Assembly: GCF_003268775.1 (NCBI RefSeq)
Contig: NZ_QLSU01000031.1
Coordinates: forward strand, 1 to 64,000
Direction: 5' to 3'
DNA: 64,000 nt
Origin: Paraburkholderia unamae
GTDB taxonomy: Bacteria > Pseudomonadota > Gammaproteobacteria > Burkholderiales > Burkholderiaceae
This document shows, piece after piece, positions 51,678 to 60,360 of this stretch. Every line of letters starts with the position of its first letter. Positions within the stretch are counted from its first letter, which is position 1. Made by a program: the position numbers and the translations under genes. The notes beneath the pieces were generated by a model. It was not told where the DNA came from, searched no databases, and worked only from the letters and a program-made list of their open reading frames with translations.

Positions 51678-52460
51678 CTAAGCCATGATGTGGACGCCAC
51701 CGTCCACATAGAGCGTCTCGCCAGACAATCGCCGTGCGTACGGCGTCGCGAGATAGGCACAGGTGAAGCCCACGTCCATGATGTCGACCAGTTCGCCAAG
51801 CGGTGCACGTTCGGCCGCCTGCGTGAGCAGCACGTCGAAGTCTTTCAAGCCCGATGCCGCACGCGTTTTCAAAGGCCCGGGCGATACGGCGTGCACCCGG
51901 ATCTGCTGCGGACCCAGTTCATACGCGAGATAGCGCGCGCACGCTTCCAGCGCCGCCTTGACCGGCCCCATGACGTTGTAGTTCGGGACCACCTTGTTCG
52001 CGCCGTAATAGCTCATTGCGAACAGGGAGCCGCCGTTCTTCATCAACGGCGCGGCGAGCCGAGCCATGCGCACGAACGAATGGCATGAAATGTCCATCGC
52101 CGCCGCAAAGCCCTCGGCGGAGCAGTTGAGCAGCCCTCCCTGCAAATCGCTCTTTGGCGCCCATGCGACGGAATGCACGAGTATGTCGAGTTCGCCCCAT
52201 TCGCTCGCAATCCGCTCGAATACCGCTTCCAGCTCATCTTGCCGCGACACATTGAGCGGCATGAAAATGGGCGCGTTGAGTTCTTTTGCCAGCGGTTCGA
52301 CGTATGACCTGGCCTTTTCATCGGCGTAGGTAATCGCGAGATCGGCGCCCACTTCATGGAACGCTTTCGCGCAGCCATAGGCAATCGAATGGTCGTTGGC
52401 GACGCCCGTCACAAGCGCCTTCTTTCCCGCCAGCACCGGATGTTGAATGCTCTGGTTCAT
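51678..52460 (-). CDS. fabI: Enoyl-[acyl-carrier-protein] reductase FabI
   Basis: 260 residues. The FabI-type nucleotide loop GVANDHSIAYGCAKAF is followed by PLNVSRQDE, ILVHSVAWAPKSDLQGGLLNCSAEGF and the catalytic SYYGANKVVPNYNVMGPVKAALE (Tyr-X6-Lys). The C-terminus is SGETLYVDGGVHIMA. It reduces trans-2-enoyl-ACP (or CoA) with NADH. It is the last gene of the DUF3141-ackA-fabI operon, 28 bp after ackA, and is probably a paralogue of the housekeeping FabI rather than the main one (inference from context). Its start has AGGAGGAG upstream. Confidence 0.92.
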   Translation of the reverse strand: MNQSIQHPVLAGKKALVTGVANDHSIAYGCAKAFHEVGADLAITYADEKARSYVEPLAKELNAPIFMPLNVSRQDELEAVFERIASEWGELDILVHSVAWAPKSDLQGGLLNCSAEGFAAAMDISCHSFVRMARLAAPLMKNGGSLFAMSYYGANKVVPNYNVMGPVKAALEACARYLAYELGPQQIRVHAVSPGPLKTRAASGLKDFDVLLTQAAERAPLGELVDIMDVGFTCAYLATPYARRLSGETLYVDGGVHIMA

Positions 52461-52488
52461 CGGACTCCTCCTCGGCGATCAGGCCATC

Positions 52489-53670
52489 TCACGCAATGCC
52501 CGCCACTTCCCGCGTATGACGGGCGATCATGAGTTCTTCGTTGGTCGGGATGACCCACACCGCGACTTTGCTCGACGCCGTGCTGATGCAGGGCGCACCG
52601 GCCTCGTTGGCGCTGCCGTCGATTTCCACGCCGCACCAGCGGGCCTGTTCGCAGGCCCGTCGCCGGATCTCCGGCGAGTGCTCACCGATACCCGCCGTAA
52701 ACACCAGCGCATCGAGTCCCCCGAGCGCGGCGGCGAGTGACCCCAGCTCGCGCCCGATGCGATACGCGTATAAATCGATCGCGAAGGCCGCCCGCGCGTC
52801 GTCGCTGGCCAGCAGCGTGCGCATGTCGCCCGAAATACCCGATACGCCCAGCAGCCCCGAGTGGCGGTACAGCAAGTCCTCGACACCGCGCGTATCCATT
52901 TTCAGTTCGTCGAGCAGATAGAGAATCACGCCGGGATCGAGATTGCCGCTGCGCGTGCCCATCGGCAGTCCATCGAGCGCGGTGAAGCCCATCGTGCTCG
53001 CGACACTGCGGCCTGCGTTCAGCGCGCACATGCTCGCGCCATTGCCGAGGTGGGCAACGACCGTGCGGCCTCTCGCTGCCTCGGGCGCGATATCCGGCAA
53101 TGTTCTCGCGATGTATTCATACGACAGGCCGTGGAAGCCGTATCGCCGCACGCCTTGCGCCGTCAACGCCGCCGGCAGCGCAAATGTAGACGCAAGCGCC
53201 GGCTGTGTCGCATGAAACGCGGTATCGAAACACGCGACCTGCGGCACATCCGGATTGCGCTCCGCGATGACACGAATTGGCTTCAGGTTGTGAGGCTGAT
53301 GTAGTGGCGCGAGCGGCGTGAGTTTCTCGAGTTCATCGAGCACGCCGGGTGTGACGGCCACGGGCTTCGAGAAGCCCTGGCCGCCGTGAACCACACGATG
53401 CCCGACCGCGACGAGCTGATTGCCGTCGCGATGACCGCGCAGAAACTGGGCGATGTATGTGACCGCCTCCTCATGCCCGATGGGACTGTCGCGCCAGTTC
53501 GCCTCGCCGGTCTGACTGCCTTTCCCGTCGAACGCGACGAAATGCGGTGAAGAAAGCAATCCTTCGATCTGCCCGCGCATGACAAGCGGCAGGTCTGGCG
53601 ACCCTGCATTGAACGCGCTGAACTTGATGCTCGAAGAACCCGCGTTGAGAACGAGAATGACATCGGCCAT
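52489..53670 (-). CDS. ackA: Acetate/propionate kinase
   Basis: 393 residues. It starts ADVILVLNAGSSSIKFSAF and has the AckA blocks GHRVVHGGQGFSKPV, VACFDTAFH, RRYGFHGLSYEYIA, VVAHLGNGASMCALNAGRSVASTMGFTALDGLPMGTRSGNLDPGVILYL and ALVFTAGIGEHSPEIR. It interconverts acyl phosphate plus ADP with carboxylate plus ATP. ATG 53670 has GGGGAAG upstream. The usual partner phosphotransacetylase gene is not adjacent; only 82 bp separate this gene from the DUF3141 gene, and they hold a 24-codon coupled ORF. Confidence 0.93.
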   Translation of the reverse strand: MADVILVLNAGSSSIKFSAFNAGSPDLPLVMRGQIEGLLSSPHFVAFDGKGSQTGEANWRDSPIGHEEAVTYIAQFLRGHRDGNQLVAVGHRVVHGGQGFSKPVAVTPGVLDELEKLTPLAPLHQPHNLKPIRVIAERNPDVPQVACFDTAFHATQPALASTFALPAALTAQGVRRYGFHGLSYEYIARTLPDIAPEAARGRTVVAHLGNGASMCALNAGRSVASTMGFTALDGLPMGTRSGNLDPGVILYLLDELKMDTRGVEDLLYRHSGLLGVSGISGDMRTLLASDDARAAFAIDLYAYRIGRELGSLAAALGGLDALVFTAGIGEHSPEIRRRACEQARWCGVEIDGSANEAGAPCISTASSKVAVWVIPTNEELMIARHTREVAGIA

Positions 53671-53681
53671 TGGCTTCCCCT

Positions 53682-53756
53682 TTATCCCATCAACCGCGCA
53701 TCTTCCCGGCGCTTTTCGGCCACGAACCGGTCGCACATTGCGTGTTCGCGATTCAC
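53682..53756 (-). CDS. 24-codon coupled small ORF between DUF3141 and ackA genes
   Basis: A GTG start overlaps the DUF3141 stop (GTGA), and AAGGAGG sits 5 bp before it inside the end of that gene, an excellent initiation setting. It reads VNREHAMCDRF, then EKRREDARLMG, and stops 11 bp before the ackA ATG. It may be a remnant of a phosphotransacetylase gene that has been deleted, a leader that couples translation, or chance. I do not recognise the peptide. Confidence 0.35.
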   Translation of the reverse strand: MNREHAMCDRFVAEKRREDARLMG

Positions 53757-56143
53757 GATGCCTCCTTGAGGCCAGGCGCCACGCGCGCGGGCGGTGCATC
53801 CGGTGCCGGATGCTTCGAAGCGACAGATAGCGCCACCGGTCCGCTTTCCACAGGCAGGGACGAACGGATCTTGTCGAGCATGCCGAGTTGAGCGGCGGTC
53901 GGCCCCGCTTCCTGAACGCGCCTGTCGGCCAGAAGCTTTTCAGCCAGCTCTAACAGCTTCTCCCGGTCTTTGCGGTCTTTCAGCAGATCCGGCAGCGTCG
54001 CGAGCGCCTGCTCCGGCTCGTAGCGCACGATGATCTCCTGCTCGCCGCGCACGCGTCTCCACTGGTCGCCGGGAAGCTGGGGCAGCCAGGCGGCATAGTC
54101 CTTCGCAAGTTCGTGGCGCAGGGCAAGCCGCGCGAGCGGCAGCGGCTCGCCCCGGCGCGCGAGCAGGCAAGCGGCGCGCGCGAGCGCTTCCGTATAGCCG
54201 CCCTCTCTCATCGAGGCCAGCGCATCCCTCACGTAGGGCAGATTGCGGTGGTCGCCCGCCGGCTCCGCGGGACGGGCGCTCGCCTCTTCATCGTGTTCCA
54301 CGCGATACAGGTTTCCGTACAACGAGAAGAACGCGCTTTCCGTCATGGCGTCGCGCATCGCGCGGTAGAAGTCGAGCGATGCGCTGAGCATTTCCGAGCC
54401 ACAGTGCTCGACCGCCCTCAACCGGGTGTCATCATGGGTTTCGGCATGCCGCTTCGCCCGGACCGCCTCGGCGGTCGGGCCGAGCCACGCGAGCCACGGA
54501 TTCAGGTCGGAAAACGCCCAGCGTTGCGCGCGCAGCGGATGAAACTGACGCTGCAACGTCGCCGTCGTTTCGTTCGAGAACGCCCGCACCCACGGTTGCA
54601 GGAAGAGTTCGTACGTACGCTGGTTCAGTTCCGACACGCGCTTGACGGCCTCGAACGGCTGCTCATCGGTACGCTCGAACCGGTTCAGGCGCGCGGCGAT
54701 ATCTTCGAGCCGATACTCCTGGAACGACACGTCGTATTGCGTTTTGCCGTCCTCGCCCCGGCTTTCGGCAATCTCCATGCCGTAGAGACCGGGCGGGAAG
54801 GATTCGATCGCTTCGAGCACGGATGCGATCTGCTGATGCTCCTTCTTCGCCACCTTGCCCGAAACAAAAATGCCGAGATGACCGATGCTCTGGTGCACGA
54901 GCCCGACAATCACCTGTCCGCGCGCCTTGATTTCCTCCGTGCTTCCGTAAATGTCGGCGACCCAGTTGAATGCCTGCTGGGGCGGCGTGATGTTGTCGCC
55001 GAGAGACGCGAACAGGACGATCGGCGACTTGATTTCCCGCAGATCGAACGCCGCACCGTCAAGACCGCGCACCTCGCCCGACCAGAGCTTGTTGCCCACG
55101 AACAGGTTGCGCGTGATCCACTCGATCTCCTCGCGGTTCATCAGGTAGTAGCCGCCCCACCAGCGCTCGAAGTCGAGAAAGCGCGGCGGTTCGGTATCGA
55201 CGTTGTCGAACAGGTGATAGTACTTGTCCCACAGGCTGTTCGCGGGATTGAGGTTCTCGAAGTTCTGCACGAGATGCGCGCCGTCGAACTTGCCGTTGCC
55301 GAGGTCCGCCGTCAGCGACGCGAGCCAGGTGCCTCCCAGCATGCCGCCGGAATAGCGCATCGGATTGTCGCCTTCGCCTTCGCTCCACGCGCCGCTCCAG
55401 TAGGACATTGGAGCGCCATTGATGACGAGCGGCCCCGTATGGTCCGGATCGGAACTCGCCAGCATCATCGCAGCCCAGCCGCCCTGGCAGTTGCCGACGA
55501 TGGCCGGCTTCGGGCTGTCGGGGTGCAGTTCGCACACCTTCCTGATGAACTGCTCTTCCGCCGCGCACACGTCGAGCATCGTCTGGCCAGGTTCCGGATC
55601 GCGAAAGAAGATGACGAAATACACGCAGTGGCCGGCCTTTAGCGCCACGCCGGCCTGCGAGTCGTCCTTGAAACCGCCTATGCCGGGGCCGTGGCCCGCG
55701 CGCGGGTCGATGATCACGTAAGGACGCTTGCTAACGTCCACGACAACGCCTTCGGGCGGCAGCAGCCGCACGAGCGCGTAGTTGACCGGCCGGGCGAGCG
55801 TGCGGCCGTCGACAACGAGTTCATGGTCGAAATGCAGAACAGGCTGAAGACCGTGGCGCGCCTGGTCGACGAAGCCGTTTCCGCGCTGACGCAAGGTGTC
55901 CCAGAAGAGTACGGAACGCTCGGCGACATCCATTGCGTAGCGGTAGCCGGCCCAGGGATCCAACGCCGTTGCCCATGCCGGACTGCCCTGCGCGCGCTTG
56001 TCCGTGTCGTCCAGCCGCTCTGCCGCGTCCGCGACGCGCTGCCTGAATTGCGATTGCGCGAGTTCCGATCGTTTTGCGAGGAGCCGGGCAACCTTGCTTC
56101 CGACTTCCTGGCTACGTGCATATCGATTGGCTAGGTCTGTCAT
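53753..56143 (-). CDS. DUF3141 protein, PHA-synthase-like alpha/beta hydrolase fold
   Basis: 796 residues. An N-terminal helical part (about 1-100, TDLANRYARSQEVGSKVARLLAKRSELAQ, later AMDVAERSVLFWDTLRQRGN) precedes an alpha/beta-hydrolase core. That core has YVIIDPRAGHGPGIGGFKDDSQAGVALKAGHCVYFVIFF and a nucleophile elbow, GNCQGGW, with Cys as in PhaC synthases (GxCxGG). Asp in ASLGDNITPPQQAFNW and His in VHQSIGHLGIFVS complete the likely triad, followed by a long helical C-terminal half. Members are usually linked to phosphotransacetylase, acetate kinase and FabI. The substrate is unknown, though polyhydroxyalkanoate or acyl-CoA handling is suggested. It leads the minus-strand operon. Confidence 0.85.
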   Translation of the reverse strand: MTDLANRYARSQEVGSKVARLLAKRSELAQSQFRQRVADAAERLDDTDKRAQGSPAWATALDPWAGYRYAMDVAERSVLFWDTLRQRGNGFVDQARHGLQPVLHFDHELVVDGRTLARPVNYALVRLLPPEGVVVDVSKRPYVIIDPRAGHGPGIGGFKDDSQAGVALKAGHCVYFVIFFRDPEPGQTMLDVCAAEEQFIRKVCELHPDSPKPAIVGNCQGGWAAMMLASSDPDHTGPLVINGAPMSYWSGAWSEGEGDNPMRYSGGMLGGTWLASLTADLGNGKFDGAHLVQNFENLNPANSLWDKYYHLFDNVDTEPPRFLDFERWWGGYYLMNREEIEWITRNLFVGNKLWSGEVRGLDGAAFDLREIKSPIVLFASLGDNITPPQQAFNWVADIYGSTEEIKARGQVIVGLVHQSIGHLGIFVSGKVAKKEHQQIASVLEAIESFPPGLYGMEIAESRGEDGKTQYDVSFQEYRLEDIAARLNRFERTDEQPFEAVKRVSELNQRTYELFLQPWVRAFSNETTATLQRQFHPLRAQRWAFSDLNPWLAWLGPTAEAVRAKRHAETHDDTRLRAVEHCGSEMLSASLDFYRAMRDAMTESAFFSLYGNLYRVEHDEEASARPAEPAGDHRNLPYVRDALASMREGGYTEALARAACLLARRGEPLPLARLALRHELAKDYAAWLPQLPGDQWRRVRGEQEIIVRYEPEQALATLPDLLKDRKDREKLLELAEKLLADRRVQEAGPTAAQLGMLDKIRSSLPVESGPVALSVASKHPAPDAPPARVAPGLKEAS

Positions 56144-56370
56144 TGCATCACCTCGTGAACCGGGAACGAGTGGGACGGGACACGTCCGTGGTCTGAAGAT
56201 TCAGGCGGACGAAGACATGTGCGGCTCGTACTTGCCGAGCCGTTTCGCATAACCGGCGAGCTATCTACAGGAAATCGGGTGAAAAAACGGCTAAATACAG
56301 ATCGGTGACAGGGCGATCAGGATCGCATCATGAAAATAGTGGAATAACAGGAATACTTACTAATATTCTT

Positions 56371-56389
56371 GATAAGAATTCTCATTGTT
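56371..56389. promoter_or_regulatory. Fur-like box candidate
   Basis: The 19-mer beginning GATAAGAATTCTCATT matches the classic Fur consensus at 13 of 19 positions by hand alignment. It lies about 230 bp before the DUF3141 start. It also overlaps a smaller repeat, ATTCTT-GAT-AAGAAT (56365-56379), so the true binder is uncertain. Confidence 0.35.
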
Positions 56390-56414
56390 ATTACAGCGGC
56401 GAGGGGCGTCTCCC

Positions 56415-56444
56415 TCTGTCACACTGGCAGACCAGTGTGACAGA
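56415..56444. promoter_or_regulatory. Perfect 13-bp inverted repeat
   Basis: TCTGTCACACTGG (56415-56427), 4-nt spacer, CCAGTGTGACAGA (56432-56444), without mismatch. It lies 110 bp after the stop of the DUF4148-like gene and about 270 bp before the DUF3141 start, both on the minus strand, so it may be a terminator stem or an operator. No T-run follows on the minus strand. Confidence 0.5.
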
Positions 56445-56554
56445 TTCGTTACCGCATGCCATCTTTGACCGCCCGCCGGTCATGCGCCGCGACGTACGTT
56501 GAGAGCATGGAGACCGGCAGGCCAAAGAACCCCTGGCCGGTGTGCGGGTCCGCC

Positions 56555-56860
56555 TCAATTGTGCTGCGCCTGAGGGCATTCCGCCTGATACCAGCGATCG
56601 ACCTGATGCTGCGCCGCATGCAGGTTTTGCGGATAGTGCGGATCGAACCTTCTCGGGTCATAGCCCGCCTTCCTCAGCGCGGCCAGCTCACTCTGGTTTT
56701 GCTCTTTTGTGACAGGCGCGTGGCTCTTGATCGCGGCGAGATCGCGGCATTGCTTTTCGCTCAGATGGGTCGCGCCTTGCGCCAAGCCTCCGGCGGCCAT
56801 GCCAGCGAACGAGATCGTCAACGCGCAAATCATCGGCCAGATCTTCGGTGAATGCTTCAT
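56555..56860 (-). CDS. Small exported protein, DUF4148-like
   Basis: 101 residues. A signal peptide (KIWPMICALTISFAGMAAGGLAQGA) is followed by HLSEKQCRDLAAIKSHAPVTKEQNQSELAALRKAGYDPRRFDPHYPQNLHAAQHQVDRWYQAECPQ, the AGYxP-type motif of the DUF4148 family plus two cysteines. Likely periplasmic; function unknown. AGGGGA precedes ATG 56860. The frame is open back to 57445 but the N-terminal extension is not protein-like. Confidence 0.72.
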   Translation of the reverse strand: MKHSPKIWPMICALTISFAGMAAGGLAQGATHLSEKQCRDLAAIKSHAPVTKEQNQSELAALRKAGYDPRRFDPHYPQNLHAAQHQVDRWYQAECPQAQHN

Positions 56861-57062
56861 ATCACGTCCCCTTTTGTTAGGCCACGCAGCACAAACGATG
56901 ATACCAGCGCCGACACGGCGGCTCATGCGCAGCTGTCGGTCTCGACGCACACACCGGCGCACAGCGTCCAGCCCAACCGCGCATTCGGCGCATAACGCCG
57001 TTAGCGCGCGGACCGACACGTGGCGATAATGGGGGCTTTGCTCTCGCCCCGACGATACCCAC

Positions 57063-57968
57063 ATGAACGATTCAAGCGACATTCGTTTCCTGCTGACGAT
57101 ACGAGAGGCCGGCAGCCTGGTTGCGGCGGCGAGAACACTGGGGATTTCGCCACCCACGGTCACACAGCGGCTGCAACAGATCGAACGGAAGCTCGATACG
57201 CGCCTCATCGACCGCACGGCTCGCCGGTTGCGCTTTACCGAGGAAGGCACGCTGTTGTGCCAGCGCGGCGCCGACCTCGTGCAGCAATTCGACGCGTTGT
57301 TCGACGATGTGCGCGCGCGCCAGGGCGGGCTCGCCGGCACCGTGAAGATTCGCGCGCCGCTAGGGTTCGGGCGGCGCCATCTCGCTTCCGTCGTTTCCGC
57401 CTTCCAGCGGGACAATCCCGATGTCGACATCGAACTGACCCTCACCGATCAACCCTTGAGCGAAACGGCCGAGCGCTATGACATCGTGGTTCACATCGGC
57501 GAGCTGCCGGCGTCGAATCTGATCGGCTATGCGATCGCGCCAAATGCACGCTTCGTCTGCGCCGCCCCGGCGCTTTTGAAGCGTTTCCCGAACCCCGAAA
57601 CCCCGGACGATCTGCGGCAACTTCCCTGTATCGTGCTACGCGAGAACAACGAAGACGCATCGCTCTGGCAGTTCCGCAAGGGCCGGACGACGCGCAGCGT
57701 CAGGGTGTCGTCGAAGTTGTGCTGCAACGACGGCGACGTGGTTCGGCAGTGGGCGTGCGAGGGCCGCGGCGTCATTCTCCGCTCGGAATGGGATGTCGCC
57801 GACGATCTCGCAAAGGGCGATCTCGTGCGCCTGCTTCCCGCCTGGAAAGCCGGCGACGCCGACGTGATCGCGCTCACCCGCAATCGCGCGGGCTTGCCCG
57901 CCCGCACCCGCCAGTTCATGCGCTATATGCAGGCGCGATTCAAACCGCAGCCGCCGTGGCGAAGCTAA
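57063..57968 (+). CDS. LysR-family transcriptional regulator
   Basis: 301 residues. The N-terminal HTH is DIRFLLTIREAGSLVAAARTLGISPPTVTQRLQQIERKLDTRLIDRTARRLRFTEEG. The LysR substrate domain contains LAGTVKIRAPLGFGRRHLASVVSAFQRDNPDVDIELTLTD and WACEGRGVILRSEWDVADDLAKGDLVRLLPAW. It is upstream of and parallel to the HAD/D-threonine-aldolase/RidA genes, 120 bp apart, and probably regulates them from the AT-rich gap 57990-58060, though LysR genes are more often divergent from their targets. Confidence 0.9.
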   Translation: MNDSSDIRFLLTIREAGSLVAAARTLGISPPTVTQRLQQIERKLDTRLIDRTARRLRFTEEGTLLCQRGADLVQQFDALFDDVRARQGGLAGTVKIRAPLGFGRRHLASVVSAFQRDNPDVDIELTLTDQPLSETAERYDIVVHIGELPASNLIGYAIAPNARFVCAAPALLKRFPNPETPDDLRQLPCIVLRENNEDASLWQFRKGRTTRSVRVSSKLCCNDGDVVRQWACEGRGVILRSEWDVADDLAKGDLVRLLPAWKAGDADVIALTRNRAGLPARTRQFMRYMQARFKPQPPWRS

Positions 57969-58088
57969 ACGGCGCATCAACCGATATTCGGCTTTTGTGA
58001 ATCATTGATTTCATCTGGCCAAATCGGCAATGCGTGTTCAAACTCTATACTGGGTGGCACGAACGACATCAAGGGAGTTGCCTCGCTC

Positions 58089-58766
58089 ATGAGCCATCCA
58101 TCTGTGCCGGACGCCTACCCGAAGGCGGTCCTCTTCGATCTGCTCACCGCGCTACTCGACTCATGGACGCTCTGGAACAGCGCCGCCGGTTCGGAGCAGG
58201 CGGGCAAGGTGTGGCGCGCCGAGTACCTGCGTTTGACTTACGGATGCGGCCGATATGTCGACTACGAACAACTCGTGCGGCAAGCGGCAACCCGCACGGG
58301 CCTGCCGGAATCCGCAGCCTATGCGCTGGAAGCCAACTGGCTGAACCTGGCGCCGTGGAGCGGGACGGTCGAGGTCTTGCGGCAACTGCAACCGCATTGC
58401 AAGCTGGCCATCGTCACCAACTGTTCGATACGGCTTGGCCGCCAGGCGGCGGCGCTCATGCCGGTCAAATGGGATGCCGTGGTCACGGCCGAAGAGGCCG
58501 GCACATACAAACCGGATCCGGCGCCATATCGCCTTGCGCTCGCCGCGCTTCGCGTGGCGCCTTCGGATGCGGCTTTCGTCGCGGGGTCGAGCTACGACAT
58601 GTTCGGCACCGCCGCAGTCGGCCTGCGCACTTACTGGCACAACAGGGTCGGTCTGTCGTTGGTAGAAGGCGCGCCGCCGCCTGAAATCGAAGCGCCCACG
58701 CTTGATGCGCTGGTGCCCTGGTGCAAGCGTTTCGGCGCGCCGGCTCACACCAATCTGTCTGCCTGA
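58089..58766 (+). CDS. HAD-superfamily hydrolase (haloacid-dehalogenase type)
   Basis: 225 residues. Motif I reads AVLFDLLTALLDS (nucleophile Asp), motif II LAIVTNCS, motif III Lys in AGTYKPDPAPYRLAL, and motif IV AGSSYDMFGTAAVGLRTYW. Motif IV normally has GD..D; here the first Asp is replaced by Ser, while the second remains. The family contains dehalogenases and phosphatases; no substrate is evident. ATG 58089 fits the family start. It is the first gene of the three-gene operon, 4 bp before the D-threonine-aldolase-like gene. Confidence 0.8.
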   Translation: MSHPSVPDAYPKAVLFDLLTALLDSWTLWNSAAGSEQAGKVWRAEYLRLTYGCGRYVDYEQLVRQAATRTGLPESAAYALEANWLNLAPWSGTVEVLRQLQPHCKLAIVTNCSIRLGRQAAALMPVKWDAVVTAEEAGTYKPDPAPYRLALAALRVAPSDAAFVAGSSYDMFGTAAVGLRTYWHNRVGLSLVEGAPPPEIEAPTLDALVPWCKRFGAPAHTNLSA

Positions 58767-58770
58767 AACC

Positions 58771-59904
58771 ATGAAACTCGACGAACTCGATACCCCCGCC
58801 GCCCTCATCGATGTCGCACGGATGAACCGGAACATTCAACGCATGCAGTCGCGCATGAACGCACTCGGCGTGAGGTTCCGGCCGCATGTGAAAACGACCA
58901 AATGCCTGGAGGTGGTGCGCGCGCAACTGGCGGCGGGTGCGAGCGGCATCACGGTATCCACGCTAAAGGAAGCGGAAGCGTTCTTCGCGGCTGGCATCGC
59001 CGATATTCTCTATGCGGTCAGTATCGCGCGTTCGAAACTGCCAAGAGCGATGGCGCTGAAACAACAAGGCTGCGACTTGAAGCTGGTGGTCGATAACATA
59101 CTCGCCGCAGCCGACGTCGCGCAGTTTTGCGCCGCGCAAGGGGAAACGTTCGAAGTCTGGATCGAGGTCGACACGGACGGACATCGTTCGGGGATCGACC
59201 CGGAGCAGGATGCGCTGCTGGAAGTCGGGCGCATTCTGCACGACGGCGGCATCAAGCTTGGCGGGGTAATGACGCATGCGGGGTCCAGCTACGAACTCCA
59301 TACGCCTGATGCGCTATCCGCGCTGGCCGAGCGGGAGCGCTCAGGGTGCGTTCGCGCCGCACAGCGCCTGCGCGACGCGGGTTTTCCTTGCGAGACGGTG
59401 AGCGTCGGGTCGACGCCCACCGCGTTGGCCGCAAGGAACCTCGATGGCGTGTCCGAGGTGCGGGCGGGCGTGTATGTCTTTTTCGATCTCGTCATGCACA
59501 ACGTCGGTGTATGCTCGACCGACGATATCGCTTTGAGCGTGCTCGCAACCGTGATTGGTCATCAACCCGAGAAAGACTGGGTGATTCTGGACGCGGGCTG
59601 GATGGCAATGAGCCGCGATCGCGGAACGTCGAAACAAACGCGGGATTTCGGCTATGGTTTGCCCTGTACGCTCGATGGCACACCGTTGAACGACTGGATA
59701 TTAAGCGGCGCGAATCAGGAGCACGGCATTCTGTCGCCGGTGCAGGGAACGCAGGGAAAGAGCCTGACGGCGCTTTTCCCGATCGGCACGAAGCTGCGCA
59801 TCCTGCCCAATCATGCCTGTGCGACGGGTGCGCAGTTCCCGGAGTATCACGCGCTGTCCGACAATGACGAAACGACTTTATGGAGCCGCTTTCATGGCTG
59901 GTAA
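58771..59904 (+). CDS. PLP-dependent D-threonine aldolase/D-serine dehydratase-like protein
   Basis: 377 residues. It begins LDELDTPAALIDVARMNRNIQRMQSRMNALGVRFRPHVKTTKC, where Lys41 is the PLP lysine of the alanine-racemase-like N-terminal barrel. GVMTHAGSSYELH and VSVGSTPTA bind the phosphate, and RAGVYVFFDLVMHN follows. The C-terminal DSD domain ends with the zinc-type His-X-Cys in LPNHACATGAQFPEYH. This is the COG3616 group: D-threonine aldolase, D-serine dehydratase (DSD1) and D-threo-3-hydroxyaspartate dehydratase. With a RidA gene overlapping by 11 bp, a dehydratase making an enamine is the better guess (inference). Confidence 0.88.
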   Translation: MKLDELDTPAALIDVARMNRNIQRMQSRMNALGVRFRPHVKTTKCLEVVRAQLAAGASGITVSTLKEAEAFFAAGIADILYAVSIARSKLPRAMALKQQGCDLKLVVDNILAAADVAQFCAAQGETFEVWIEVDTDGHRSGIDPEQDALLEVGRILHDGGIKLGGVMTHAGSSYELHTPDALSALAERERSGCVRAAQRLRDAGFPCETVSVGSTPTALAARNLDGVSEVRAGVYVFFDLVMHNVGVCSTDDIALSVLATVIGHQPEKDWVILDAGWMAMSRDRGTSKQTRDFGYGLPCTLDGTPLNDWILSGANQEHGILSPVQGTQGKSLTALFPIGTKLRILPNHACATGAQFPEYHALSDNDETTLWSRFHGW

Positions 59905-60298
59905 CGAATCGGGCGCGCGCTTGCCGCGCATGGAAAACCCGGCAGGACTCGCGACGCCGGGCGGCCACTACAGTCACGTGGCGATCGCAAACGGGCTGGT
60001 GTTCGTGTCCGGCCAGTTGCCCATCGACGCGCAGGGCCGAAAGCTGACCGACGCGTCGTTCGAGGAGCAAGCCCGCCAGGTGCTCGCGAATCTCGAAGCG
60101 GCGCTGAACGGTGCGGGCAGCAGCATCGCGCAACTGGTGCAGGTTCGCGTGTATCTCGCCGATATCGAGCATTGGCCGGGCTTCAATCGGATCTACGCAG
60201 ACTGGGCGGGCGAGGCGCGACCGGCCCGCGCGATCGTGCCGGTCGGCCCGCTCCACTACGGCTTCAAGATCGAGGTGGAAGCGACGGCGCTGGCATAA
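59894..60298 (+). CDS. RidA-family enamine/imine deaminase
   Basis: 134 residues, YjgF/RidA fold: NPAGLATPGGHYSHVAIANGLVFVSGQLPIDAQG, FEEQARQVLANLEAALNGAGSSIAQLVQVRVYLADIEHWPGFNRIYADW, and PARAIVPVGPLHYGFKIEVEATA, which has the conserved catalytic Arg and the Glu near the end. RidA hydrolyses reactive 2-aminoacrylate-type intermediates released by PLP dehydratases. Its ATG lies 11 bp inside the end of the preceding PLP-enzyme gene, so the two are translationally coupled and probably act in sequence. The next in-frame Met is 12 codons on, so the exact start is uncertain. Confidence 0.9.
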   Translation: MAGNESGARLPRMENPAGLATPGGHYSHVAIANGLVFVSGQLPIDAQGRKLTDASFEEQARQVLANLEAALNGAGSSIAQLVQVRVYLADIEHWPGFNRIYADWAGEARPARAIVPVGPLHYGFKIEVEATALA

Positions 60299-60360
60299 GC
60301 GCCTTCCGGCGCATGGACGCAAGCGCGCTCGCAACGCTAAAGTCGACGGAACAGGAAGGC

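Larger units (their letters stand above)
56144..56554. promoter_or_regulatory. Upstream region of the DUF3141 operon
   Basis: 411 bp without a gene. It contains an AT-rich stretch (about 56320-56400) with a Fur-like box (56371-56389) and, further upstream, a perfect 30-bp inverted repeat (56415-56444). Confidence 0.5.
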
